From positions 682,001 to 746,000 of the forward strand of contig JBLDXI010000029.1 in the NCBI GenBank assembly GCA_047495785.1: DNA of 64,000 nt, in the 5' to 3' direction. Origin of the DNA: Lepidodermella squamata. Its lineage: Eukaryota; Gastrotricha. This document shows, one piece after another, positions 15,001-25,167 of this stretch (the first letter of the stretch is position 1; each line of letters begins with the position of its first letter). Made by a program: the position numbers and the translations under genes. A model generated the notes under the pieces. The model did no database searches. It had not been told where the DNA came from and worked only from the letters and a program-made list of their open reading frames with translations.

Positions 15001-18000
15001 GATTGCGAGAATCGCCATTGAAACTGATAAGGTGTCTAAGGAGAAGGAGGGTGCCGATGAGGAGGATCGCAAGGTTGCGGTTATCAACGAAGTTGTCGGG
15101 CAGAAGCAGCGCGACTGCTCCGAGGATCTCGCCAGGGCTGAGCCGGCGTTGGAGGCGGCGAAGAAGGCGTTGGATACGCTGAATAAGAACAATTTGACCG
15201 AGTTGAAGTCGTTCGGCTCGCCGCCGGCTGCTGTTGTCAACGTCACAGCGGCTGTCATGTGTCTGATGGCGCCGCAGGGCAAGGTATCTAAGGACAGGTC
15301 GTGGAAGGCCGCCAAGGTGATGATGGGCAATGTGAATGCGTTTTTGGACGCGTTGATCAACTACGACAAGGAGCACATTCACGAGGCGTCGTTGAAGGCG
15401 GTCAAGGAATACTTGAAAGATCCGGAATTCGACCCGGAATTTATCAGGTAAGGAAACAAAATTATTTTGGGTGTTTTTATTACTTGGAAAAGAGACGAGT
15501 AAACAAAAATCAAAAAATCTAAATCTAAAAATCATTATAATGGTGACTAAGTATGACAATTTCTGAGAAATACGGTCAACCGGGTAAAATACCGAAAATA
15601 ACCGATCGGGTTACCATCGGGTTTATCGGAGTTTCTTCGGTTAATTTGAAAAAAATTCTGAAAAATCGCGGAAATGAGATACATTCAGTAGATTCGATCC
15701 TAGAAAATTTTCCTGCAAAGTTGGAAAATATTCGGGCCATGCTATGCAGTGAGAGAGAATCTGGCTGTCGAAAATGGTAGTAAACTTTCAATTTTCATGG
15801 CTCCATGGGTAAATTTGTAAGATATGAGCATGAGAATCAACACTTCTTTCGTAGAGTTAAAAAATGACGAAAAATGGAGATTTAAGCAGGTTACCAACAC
15901 TTTTTACCAACATTATCGATCGGGTTTGAGGGTTTTTGGCGTTTTTCAATCTTCAATACTTGAAATTGCAAAAATGCATAGAAATTCAAAGCCAAAGAGA
16001 TTAATGCGCAAATCGTGGGCATATGGGGCATCACAATGGGGCACAATGTTTCCCAGGGCGGGTAAGGCTGGGATTATATTTTGGGTGAATATTTGTCGCT
16101 TATTTCGACTCGAAGCGGGTAATTCAACCTGCAATCGCTCAATTTGTTTGATAGTAATTAATTAGGACTTCAGATGGACCGAATACCGATATTAGGAGGT
16201 GATCTCGATATTTGGCTGAAAAATGAGACAAAAGCTGGCAAGGAGATTTCCGAGAAAATTAATGAGGTTATGCAACAGCGGTTTTTCATGACTTCAGCAG
16301 TGTCTCCAATGAAATCTGTATTAATATTTTCGGCCATTGGTTTCGAATGTAGGCGGCTTGCAAAACAACTTGGTTTTCGACATGCTTCGGCTTCAGTTGC
16401 CAACTTTGCCCTGTATCAGTGGGGAAAGTTTGGGAAGCTATTGAACTGTAATAGCTACAGCAAGACAAAGCAATTTGGCTAGGATAAGTCGTTGTCAAAT
16501 CCGGCTAAGGGTGACTATGAACGCTGCGCCTCGGGTGATCGCTGACTTGTTGGTCAGCCATCCCAGGTTCGATTTTAGCTGGCATTTCATATATCTAACG
16601 CCATCGGTGGTCATCTTGTGCTGCACGAATAAGTATCGTCCGGCCTCGCAAGCGAAGAGATTCCGCTGAGTTTGAAACCGACGATAGGGTTTATTTTTAT
16701 GGAACAAAATTGTTCGAGAAATCTTAGGAATTCTTAGGAAATGAAAGAATTCTTTTTTTCATTTTCCTGCTTCATTGCAAACATAATCACCCGGGTGTTG
16801 GGCTCATCCGCCAATCAAATAACTGACTTCACCGTTTGGTCGATATTGAGTCGGTTGAGGCTATAATAGCTACAGCAAGACAAAGCAATTTGGCTAGGAT
16901 AAGTCGTTATCAAATCCGGCTAAGGGTGACTATGATTAACGGAGCAATTTTTTCTGCAGTATTTTCCTCGTGCATCGAGACGATTTTCAACTGTATTAAG
17001 GCGATTATCGATTGCGTCCATTCTGCGTTCAGTAGTCTCAAACCTATTTTCGACTCGGCTGGACATACCTAGCTTGCATTTGGTGAACCAACTGTTCTAC
17101 CCTGTGAGCCAAGTCCGCGACGTCGAAAAAATGATTTTCCACATTAAAGTCAAATTTAATGTTAAAATTTCGTAATTTTAAATTTTAAATTGGCTCGAAA
17201 AAAATTCGGAAAAAATCAATAAAATTTTGATTTTGATTAGAAATAGAATTCCTTGTTTTCGAAGTTTCTAGATTCTTGTAAAAAAATGTAAATTCTTACA
17301 TTTTCATTAAATTTTAGATCGAAATCGGCGGCCGCTGCTGGTCTATGCGCGTGGGCCATCAACATCGTGCGATTCTACGAAGTCTACTGCGAGGTCGAGC
17401 CGAAGCGTCTCGCCCTGGAACAGGCCAACGAAGAGCTGCGGCAAGCCCGCGACCGCCGAGACGCAGTCAGGCGTAAACTCGCCGCTCTCGACGAATCCCT
17501 CGCCAAACTGAAGGCCGAATTCGAGGAGGCGACGGCCGAAAAAATGAAATGCCAACGCGAGGCCGAACAAATGGCCTACACCATCAATTTGGCCAATCGC
17601 CTCATCAGCGGTCTCGCCTCGGAAAATGTTCGATGGGCTGAGTCGATTAAACGCTTCGATGAACAGGAGCAGTACCTGCCTGGGGACATTCTACTAGTCA
17701 CCGCTTTCATTTCCTACGTTGGTTACTTCACGAAGGCGTATCGAATCCAGCTGATGGAGCAGTTGTGGCTGCCGTATTTGACGGCGTTGAAATTTCCGAT
17801 AATCACCACGCCTGGGCTAGACCCGTTGACTCTACTCATCGACTCGGCTGATATTGCGCAGTGGCAGAATGAAAATCTGCCCATGGATCGTATGTCGATT
17901 GAAAACGCGACTGTTTTGCTGAACTGCGAGCGATGGCCGTTGATGATCGATCCGCAGCTGCAGGGTATCAAGTGGATTAAAGATCGGTATGGCGAGAATT

Positions 18001-21000
18001 TGCGCGTGATCCGATTGGGCCAGAAGGGCTATCTCGACGTGCTGGAGAAGGCGATTTCGAGTGGTGATGTTGTGCTGATTGAGAATATTGGCGAGGCTTT
18101 CGAGCCGGTTTTGGACTCAGTCCTCGGGCGAAATCTTATCAAGAAGGGAACGGCTGTCCGAATCGGAGATAAAGAGGTGCGTTTATTACCATTGAATTAA
18201 ATAAAACAAATCAATATAATAAATCAATTCGGGTAAAAATGACAAGTTCTATTTGAGAGATTTTACAAAACCAGGAATTTGTCGAATTTTGCTAATTTAG
18301 GCGTCAATTTTCGTATTATTTTCGTGATGGTCGGTTCAGATCATTTTACAACTAAATTTTTAACTGCGGTGAAAAGTGGTTTTTGAATTTGATAGATTTT
18401 TCGAAGGGGGAATTCTCAAAGTATATTTAAAATTGGAAACGTTCATTTCAGTAAATATTCCGAAAGCTTTCTAGTAGCAAATTCGAAATGGGGAATTTCG
18501 AGAAATTTTTGGTTTTAGGTTTTATTGGTGGTTATTTGTTCTTTTAGGCTCTGAAAAATTATTAATAATAATGTTTTCGCAAACAGGAAATGTTCCCCCG
18601 ACTTAATCCTAACGTCAATATATTCCCAATTCATTTTTTCGATTTGACATTTCCTATTCGACATTAGTGCAATTGATTTGTATCATTTTTCATTAAATTA
18701 TTAACGACATTAACACACCGATGATTGATTACTTGTATCGATGGTAATCAAGTTGAAGCAGTTAGCTATCGGCCGCAGGAAATCGAAGATAGGCCGCTGC
18801 CCATTTTGTGGTACTAAGGCTTCCAATCGGCTATTTAACTGTTCGTAAAGGGCTTTCATGGCCCGTTAAATGGGCATGCCCGCGCTTAGTTGTTGGAGAA
18901 ACTGCTCGTTCCAGCTCTGCTCCTGCCTGAGCTGTTCCAGGAATCTAAAGAAAACTGGATGGATTCTGAAAGTTCGCAGAATGGCGAAGTGCCACCCTTC
19001 GAGTCCCGCATCCGATCTGGGCAGCCGCAATTTTTTCGCAATCAGTACTTATCGGAAAAATTTGTTTCCAATTTAACGAAATTCGAAAAATATTATCGAG
19101 TGCAAATCTATCCAGCTGTGATGTTATGGAGGGACTTCATTTCTCGAGCGTAATTTCCATCAGACAACTTTTTTCAGTCGAATCGAAATGAGCAGTTTCG
19201 GATTCGCTGCAAATGTGTAGGCTACCATGCCGAATTCTAGAAATGGCCAGGCGTATGTCTTGATAGCCTTTTGCCATTTGTCCCAGCGAAAGAAATGTTG
19301 TTGCTTGTCAATATTTTCCCGAAGCATGATTTGCAATCGATGTCGACTGTCTTCTGACAGTGCTAGTCCATGACAGCCGTTGTTGCCATCTTCCCAAATC
19401 ATCGCGTGACTTTTCGGACCAGTTTTCTGGGATAGATCATATGAAAACTAAAAACTAAATAAAGAGCCTGTAAGCTAAAGAGCTGAGCTGGCAGCAGTAT
19501 TTAACCCATTCTGCCCCCGATATTGACACTCGCCGCGGTTCGGCCGGGTGACCTCGACCAAATGGGAACAAGTCAGCAAAAAAGGGTTCCAAAGGGTTCC
19601 GTCCTCCCAACCTCCCGTCGTCTGCTTCAAAACTTCAGTTGCCAAGTCCCCGTCGGCGATGCTGTCTTTAGCGGTAAAAATGGACAAGAAATGAATAAAA
19701 AATAATCGATATTAAAATTGTGAGCGTCAATTTGACAGTTTTCGTCGTCGAAGCCAGCCCGTGACTTTGCCCCTCTTGAGCTCGTAGAAAATAGCTTCGT
19801 AGATGTTTTGCTCGATTTCTATGATTGGTATGGCAGAAATTTACACAACTTTGTATGCTGTTCGGCTAGGGAGCTAAAAAATGACAAAATAAATAAAAGA
19901 AAAATTGTTATTTGTGTAAACTATGTCAAATTAAAAAATCAATTCAATTCGAAAAATCACCAATTTTCAAAATCAATTTGTTTTCCTAATATCTGGAAAT
20001 GAGATTTGAGTTAATACAAATTGACTGAAAATGTTCTATATTTTTCTAGGTCGAGTACAACAAAGGGTTCCGGTTGATTTTGCACACCAAACTCGCGAAC
20101 CCCCACTACAAGCCCGAAATGCAGGCGCAGACTACGTTGATCAACTTTACCGTCACGCGAGAAGGTCTCGAAGAGCAACTGCTAGCCAACGTCGTTGCTA
20201 AAGAACGACCCGATCTCGAAGCCCTGAAATCGGAACTCACCCGGCAGCAAAACGAGTTCAAAATCACGTTGAAACAACTCGAAGACAACTTGCTGAAACG
20301 CCTCAGCGCCGCCGAGGGCTCGTTCCTAGGCGACACGGCCCTGGTCGAAAATCTCGAGACGACGAAACGAACTGCGATGGAGATTGAGGAGAAAGTGAAA
20401 GAAGCCAAAATCACGGAAGAAAAAATCAATTTAGCGAGAGAAAGTTACCGAAGCACGGCAGCTCGCGCCTCGCTAATCTACTTTATCATGAACGAACTGT
20501 GGCAAATCAACCCAATGTACCAATTCTCGTTGAAGGCCTTCCGCATTGTCTTCGAGAAGGCGATCGATAAAGCCGTCCCGGCTGAAGAATTGAAAGATCG
20601 AGTGTTGAATTTGATGGATGCGATTACGTACTCGATTTTCGTGTATACGACTCGAGGGCTGTTCGAGCGGGATAAATTGATTTTCACGACTCAAATGACC
20701 TTCCAGTTGTTGCTTCTCCAAAAAGAAATCACACCAGGCGAGCTTGATTTCCTACTCCGTTACCCAGCCGTTCAAAATCTGACAACTCCCGTTGATTTTC
20801 TGAGCAATTTAAGCTGGGGCGGGGTCAAGGCCCTCGGCCAAATGGAGGAATTTCAAAATCTCGACCGTGATATCGAAGGCTCGGCGAAGCGGTGGAAGAA
20901 ATTTGTCGAAATGGAGTGCCCTGAGAAGGAGAAATTCCCGCAGGAGTGGAAAAATAAATCAGCCATGCAGCGGCTGTGCATGATGCGAGCCTTGCGGCCC

Positions 21001-24000
21001 GATCGAATGGTGTACGCCGTGACGTATTTTATCGAGGAAAAACTGGGCGCGAAGTACGTTGAGGGTCGTGCGGTTGAGTTTTCGAAGTCTTACGAAGAGT
21101 CGGATTCTGTTACGCCGATCTTCTTCATTCTATCGCCTGGTGTTGACCCGTTAAAGGACGTGGAGGTTCAGGGCAAGAAGACGGGCTTTTCGACGGATAA
21201 GGACAATTTGCATAACATCTCGCTGGGTCAAGGTCAGGAGGTGGTTGCCGAAAATGCGCTGGATGTGGCGGCTCAACATGGTCATTGGGTCGTACTGCAA
21301 AATATTCAGTGAGTTGAATTTTTAGGCCAATGTTTTTTAATTGATTTAATTTAATTTAATTTAATCAATTAAATTAAATTGAATTAAATCAATTAAAAAA
21401 CATTGAAAAATTGAACTGTTAACTGTTTTTACGATTTCGGAATTTCCTATACCGATATATTGACAAAAAGTCTAAATTTTCAAATTTTAAATTCTGAACT
21501 CAGAATTCACGACCTCTTGGATTCTCATTTCAAATAAAGTTCCAAATATTTTTGTTTGTTAATGACTAATTTTAATTTTTTCTAAATCTTATCATTGCTA
21601 ACTTTGTTAGCCTAGCGGCTTAGTTTTAATTGTTTCCCATATTTTTTCAGCTTGGTCGCTCGGTGGTTGCCAACACTGGAGCGTAAACTCGAAGAAGCAT
21701 CAGCCGTGGCCAAGCCCGAGTTCCGCGTGTTCATCAGCGCGGAACCGCCGCCGATGCCTGAAGCCCACATCATCCCCCAGGGCATTTTAGAGTCGGCGAT
21801 CAAAATCACGAACGAACCGCCAACTGGCATGTTGCCCAATTTACACAAGGCGCTGGACAATTTCACGCAAGAAACGTTGGAAATGTGCACTCGCGAGGCG
21901 GAGTTCAAGTCGATTCTCTTCTCGCTCTGCTACTTCCACGCTACTGTGTGCGAGCGACGCAAATTCGGTGCCCAGGTGAGTGAAAAATCTTGATATTTTT
22001 TGTAAAATTGAAAAAAATCGTTGATAGATTTTTATTGACCCTTGATTCTCAAATTATCTTCTAACTTTGAAAATGACATCTTTTAAATTAATTGGAAAAT
22101 TTTCAATTTATTTCACGTGAAATTTTCAATTCAAAATTTCTGAAATTCTATAAGATCCCTAATTTCGGAGTGAGGGGAAGAGGAGTTGGCGGGACCTTCA
22201 AGATTTTCGTAAAATTGGGATTATATTCCAATTGTTGATAATTCGGGTGTTGTCCGAATCAAAATTACCGCTAGAAACCCGAAAATAACAGATTTGGTTC
22301 GGATTTTCGGTATTTCACCTTATAAAACCCGATATCCGGATTTTTTAAATTAAATATACAAATTTGATAGCCTATTTTTTTTATTTTAATTTAAAAATTC
22401 AAATTTTAAATTTTAAATATTACTGAAGCCCAAATTATTTCTGTAATTAATTTTTGAAATATTTTTTCAGGGCTGGAACCGTTCGTACCCGTTCAACGTT
22501 GGCGATCTGACAATTTCCGTCAACGTGCTGTACAACTACCTGGAGGCTAACAACAAAGTGCCATGGGAAGATCTGCGGTACCTATTCGGCGAAATCATGT
22601 ACGGCGGTCACGTGACAGACGACTGGGACCGCAAGCTGTGCCGCACCTACCTGGAAGAGTTCATGAACCCGACGATGCTCGACGGCGAGTTGTACCTAGC
22701 GCCCGGGTTCCCGATCCCGCCCAACTCGGACTACCGCGGCTACCACGCCTACATCGACGAAACCCTGCCGCCCGAGTCACCCTATCTCTACGGCCTGCAC
22801 CCGAATGCGGAAATCGACTTTTTGAGCCAGCGGGCTGAGGTGTTGTTCCGCACTGTGTTTGAGATGCAGCCGAGAGACGCGGGCGGGTCGGGCGCGCAGA
22901 CGGTGAGTCGCGAGGAGCGCATCAAGACCATTCTGGATGATATTGTCGAAAAGTTGCCGGATGAGTTTGTCATGTCTGAGCTGCAGTCGCGCTGTCCGCC
23001 GGATATTCGCACGCCATACGCCGTTGTGGCGCTGCAGGAGGCTGAGCGCATGAATTTGTTGACGGGCGAGATTAGGCGGTCGCTGAAGGAGTTGGATCTC
23101 GGCCTCAAGGGCGAGCTGACTATTACTCAGGATATGGAAGAGCTCGGCAATGCTCTGTTTTTGGACCAAGTAAGTCAAGGAGATTTTTCTGTATATCTAA
23201 TAAAATTTGAAAATTTGAAATATTTTGAAAATTTTTGAAATATTTATGGAGGGATATTTCATATTTTTTACACCATGTCCCATAATTTGCTTGTTGCAAA
23301 TTTATTTTGGCATTTTTAAATTAATCTTATCAGAGGAATCTCCCGTCGTTCATTCCCGAAAAATCCCGATGGTAACTGGTTCGGTAATTTTCGGTATTTT
23401 ACCTGGTTGGACCTTCTTTCTCCGTTTTTCAAGCTCTCTTCGCAAAATTCTGGGTTCGATCAGCATGTTCATGCCTTTCGGTGTAAAGTTGAAAATTGTC
23501 TCCAAGTTTTGACACCCTGGTCCTTTTTCTCTGCAGAGCTTGTCCCTTATGATGCGCAACCATTTTCTAATTTTATAATTCTTTTCGGGAAATTTATCAA
23601 AGTTTTCGAAAACTCCCGTCGCAAAATCGCGGAAAACCTCAAGTTATCGGTAATTCAGGGTATTTACCGGCTGGAAGAAATTTCCCTGGATTGTTCCAGC
23701 GCGAAACCAGCTAATCTAATTCGATAATAATGATGTCATATGCATCCATTTCCTTTTCCATCCTTAGGTACCTGGATCTTGGGCAAAACGCGCCTTCCCA
23801 TCGCTGTTCCCACTCGCGCAGTGGTACGCCGATCTGCTGCAACGCTGCAAGGAGCTCGAGACGTGGTGCACGGATTTCCAACTGCCAGCTGCCGTGTGGC
23901 TGGCCGGTCTGTTCAACCCGCAGTCCTTCTTAACCGCCATTATGCAGCAGACAGCCCGCAAAAACGAATGGCCACTCGATAGGATGTGCCTGCAGTGCGA

Positions 24001-24325
24001 GGTTACGAAGAAGCAACGCGAGGACATGGGCGGCCCGCCGAGAGAGGGCGCCTACGTGTGCGGCCTCTACATGGAGGGCGCGCGTTGGGACAGCAACGCT
24101 GGTGTGATAGCCGAAGCTCGGCTTAAGGAGCTTGCCCCGGCTATGCCTGTCATTTTCATTAAGGCTATCACAGTGGATAGGCAGGACATGCGTGGCATTT
24201 ACGAATGCCCGGTTTACAAGACGAAGCAGCGAGGTCCGACGTTTGTGTGGACGTTTAATCTCAAGACGCGAGAGCATGCCGCTAAATGGATTATGGCCGG
24301 TGTAGGGCTACTCCTGCAAGTCTAA
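1..24325 (+). CDS. DNAH9/11/17-like: Axonemal outer-arm dynein heavy chain, DNAH9/11/17 (beta) type, 5'-partial
   Basis: This is the ATP-driven microtubule motor of the axonemal outer dynein arm. Exons: <1-872, 1735-2973, 4237-4506, 4722-5042, 5330-5974, 8188-9914, 11084-12269, 14513-15447, 17318-18176, 20050-21308, 21651-21975, 22471-23169, 23768-24325. All are GT-AG and join in frame to 3630 residues plus a stop, against about 4500 in the family, so roughly 850 tail residues lie upstream. Visible in order: tail and linker (exons 1-4); AAA1 P-loop GPAGTGKT (5678-5701) with Walker B CFDEFNR; AAA2 GNAGTGKS (8734-8757); AAA3 GNAGTGKT (9706-9729) with IYFIDDANMP across introns 6; AAA4 GVGGSGKQ near 11910; the stalk coiled coil and microtubule-binding region (exon 8); AAA5-AAA6 and the C-terminal domain. 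It ends in GVGLLLQV, as is typical of the family. The beta-type identity rests on blocks such as [13 protein letters not shown] and [15 protein letters not shown] poly(A) signal AATAAA is at 24514. The reading frame is open to base 1, although an AG at 30-31 could be an acceptor. Confidence 0.96.
873..1734 (+). other. Dynein intron 1
   Basis: This AT-rich intron runs from the donor after CAG at 872 to the acceptor TTATTCAG at 1734. It is phase 0 and joins GDLQ to [11 protein letters not shown] see no gene or clear repeat in it. Confidence 0.9.
2974..4236 (+). other. Dynein intron 2, with a possible decayed terminal-inverted-repeat element
   Basis: This phase-0 intron is AT-rich. An 11-base motif CCGGATTAACA near 3535 recurs in inverted orientation near 4092. 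The left copy begins CAGGGCCGGATTAACA, a form common at ends of hAT-type elements. No target duplication is visible, so the element is only a suggestion. Confidence 0.5.
5975..8187 (+). other. Dynein intron 5, containing an antisense transposon relic
   Basis: This 2213-base intron separates VPTVGI from [10 protein letters not shown] inside the AAA1 module. Its middle (about 7130-7740) carries the antisense coding-like repeat described separately. The rest is AT-rich with nothing recognised. Confidence 0.85.
7130..7740 (-). mobile_element. Decayed transposon-derived coding repeat, family T1, copy A
   Basis: A GC-richer island inside an AT-rich intron, open on the minus strand from 7737 to 7381. 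The translation contains [16 protein letters not shown] and [16 protein letters not shown]. Both motifs recur, slightly changed, in copy C in intron 8 ([27 protein letters not shown]). A DNA block around 7335-7378, with the core CAAGACAAAGCAATTTGG, recurs at 16456 and 16873. Conservation at protein level between copies indicates descent from a mobile element's coding region. I do not recognise its family. Confidence 0.6.
9915..11083 (+). other. Dynein intron 6, containing an antisense transposase-like relic
   Basis: Phase-2 intron splitting the Asn codon of the AAA3 Walker B region (DDA-N-MP). It holds the antisense relic at 10560-10850 and is otherwise AT-rich. Confidence 0.85.
10551..10850 (-). 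mobile_element. Antisense transposase-like relic (MULE-like C-terminal block)
   Basis: Reading the minus strand downward from about 10830 gives [19 protein letters not shown]. After a T-run that shifts frame, a second open piece follows, beginning [16 protein letters not shown] and running to a stop near 10551. The pattern R-S/T-N-N-x-x-E-x-W-x-x-x-x-N resembles the conserved C-terminal block of Mutator-like transposases. The frame is broken, so this is a dead fragment. The assignment rests on one motif and is tentative. Confidence 0.4.
12746..13042 (-). mobile_element. Crypton/DUF3504-like tyrosine-recombinase fragment, antisense relic
   Basis: The minus-strand translation (about 98 codons) reads [18 protein letters not shown], then [19 protein letters not shown], then [17 protein letters not shown] and PKILQG. 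The spacing and sequence fit the N-terminal part of the DUF3504/Crypton-type tyrosine recombinases: a GxxRYL block, then a D-x-x-F-x-x-A block, then P-x-x-P-E-D-x-x-K-L. Only this piece is recognisable; catalytic C-terminal residues are absent. Minus-strand frames further right (13313-13537 and 13765-14223) may be other broken parts of the same element. It cannot encode an active enzyme. Confidence 0.5.
13765..14223 (-). pseudogene. Broken antisense reading frame of likely mobile-element origin
   Basis: Two adjacent minus-strand frames look coding. One runs from 14223 to 14017 with an Arg/Lys-rich stretch ([17 protein letters not shown]). The second, in another frame, runs from about 14020 to 13765: [20 protein letters not shown] followed by a Ser/Lys-rich tail. 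A frameshift near 14017 separates them. I do not recognise the protein. Position and orientation suggest it belongs with the recombinase-like relic downstream. Confidence 0.35.
15571..15640 (+). repeat. Dispersed repeat R1, copy 1
   Basis: The core GGTAAAATACCGAAAATAAC followed by a TTACCATCGGG block recurs in reverse orientation at 23340-23415 (intron 12) and at 51770-51835 (intron of the RhoGAP gene). A weaker match lies near 22265-22325. About 45 of 55 positions agree between copies 1 and 2 by eye. No coding capacity is evident. Confidence 0.65.
16330..17110 (-). mobile_element. Transposon-derived coding repeat family T1, copies B and C
   Basis: Copy B (about 16330-16560) shares with copy A the minus-strand motif [12 protein letters not shown] ([12 protein letters not shown] in A) and the block containing CAAGACAAAGCAATTTGG. 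Copy C (about 16780-16945) keeps [14 protein letters not shown] and [13 protein letters not shown] but lacks the segment between them seen in A. To its right, still antisense, 16925-17110 encodes [20 protein letters not shown] and, after a frameshift, a heptad-like stretch [21 protein letters not shown] coiled coil of this kind is usual in ORF1/gag-like proteins of retroelements, so the family may be a retroelement. Confidence 0.55.
18177..20049 (+). other. Dynein intron 9, with antisense coding-like fragments
   Basis: Phase-0 intron between RIGDKE and VEYNKGFRL. Around 18780-18960 the minus strand reads a coiled-coil-like [20 protein letters not shown] and, in another frame, [20 protein letters not shown]. 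At 19160-19402 the minus strand is open for 80 codons ([20 protein letters not shown]...), unrecognised. These look like fragments of a mobile element in the same orientation as those in introns 5-8. Confidence 0.5.
21309..21650 (+). other. Dynein intron 10, starting with a large palindrome
   Basis: Phase-2 intron splitting the His codon in QNIHLVARW. The palindrome at 21328-21405 begins 19 bases after the donor. The remainder is AT-rich with nothing else seen. Confidence 0.85.
21328..21405. repeat. 78-bp near-perfect palindrome
   Basis: Arms of about 35 bases, CAATGTTTTTTAATTGATTT on the left and its complement ending AAAAAACATTG on the right, with one mismatch in the outer arms and a short AT-only centre. 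The RNA could fold into a long hairpin next to the 5' splice site. Confidence 0.9.
21976..22470 (+). other. Dynein intron 11
   Basis: Phase-0 intron between FGAQ and [10 protein letters not shown]. It contains a weak R1-like patch at about 22265-22325 (GGATTTTCGGTATTTCACCT) and is otherwise AT-rich. Confidence 0.85.
23170..23767 (+). other. Dynein intron 12, containing R1 copy 2
   Basis: Phase-0 intron between LFLDQ and [10 protein letters not shown], with acceptor TCCTTAG. R1 copy 2 is at about 23340-23415. Confidence 0.85.
23340..23415 (-). repeat. Dispersed repeat R1, copy 2 (reverse)
   Basis: The reverse complement reads CCAGGTAAAATACCGAAAAT and continues with the TTACCATCGGG block of copy 1 in intron 8. 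The two copies are therefore inverted with respect to each other within one gene. Confidence 0.65.
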
Positions 24326-25167
24326 AAAAGTGTGGCTATGATAAGCCTGGCAACTGTTGTTTTTAGTCAAATTCTTGAAGCTTTTTTTCTTGTTATTTTC
24401 TTTATGCTTTATGCTGTGATATTCATTTTTTGCTTTCACATTCAGAAACACCGATGGCAATGACCTTTAAATTCACTGAGATAATTATTTTTAGCACTAT
24501 AACATCGTACAGTAATAAAAATTTATGATTGGAAATGAATCTTCGATCTTCTGAATTCAAAGCGGAATTACTGAATGGGAAGCTCCATAAGCTCCATAAG
24601 CTCCATAGCTGGGGCTTCAGATTGTCGTCTCCTTGTGGCCATACAGCTGTGAAGTATGAAAAACGTTTGCCACAAAACCCTTCGACTTCGAGATATTCAA
24701 TGTTGTTTAATTAAATCGATTCTTCCCTGATTTTCGCGAAACTTCGCTGTGCATGACTTATTCAAGAGGGATAGTGGAATCTCTGCATAGGGGCTTGAGC
24801 TCGTAGCAGAGCTTCGAGCATTGGCGACATGACTCGCGCATCTATTTTTACCAAAACCCAATATTGCGTGGTGATAAGCGCATGATGGCTTTAAAGCAGG
24901 AGCGCTATGGTGGACGAATCACACCTTGGAACTTGAACGGTCTATAAGTAATAGAATAACGGTAAAGGAATAGAACCGGCCTTTGAGCAATATCATATAA
25001 AGGGCCTATTTCAGGCGCTGACAGTTTTGGCGGACCGGCAGATCAGTACGCTTAGATCAGATCTGTTTATTGGAAAATGAATCGTCTCAATTTCTGTGAT
25101 TCCTTTCATAGGGGAATTGGAGTTGGCGCTTGGCGCTGACATCCAAAATATTTCAACTACTGTCATT
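24326..25167. other. Convergent 3' intergenic region
   Basis: Holds the 3' UTR of the dynein with AATAAA at 24514-24519, and on the minus strand a poly(A) signal (TTTATT on the plus strand at 25066-25071) about 100 bases beyond the channel gene's stop. A short tandem repeat, AAGCTCCAT three times, lies at about 24581-24607. No gene is seen. Confidence 0.75.

Larger units (their letters stand above)
15448..17317 (+). other. Dynein intron 8, containing repeats R1 and T1
   Basis: Phase-2 intron (AG|A, Arg) between DPEFI and [12 protein letters not shown]. It contains one R1 copy at 15571-15640 and two T1 copies (B and C) between about 16330 and 17110. Confidence 0.85.

Noticed and set aside
24529-24714. 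Small plus-strand frame after the dynein
   Set aside because: Begins after the poly(A) signal, contains a simple tandem repeat (KLH three times) and has no family features.
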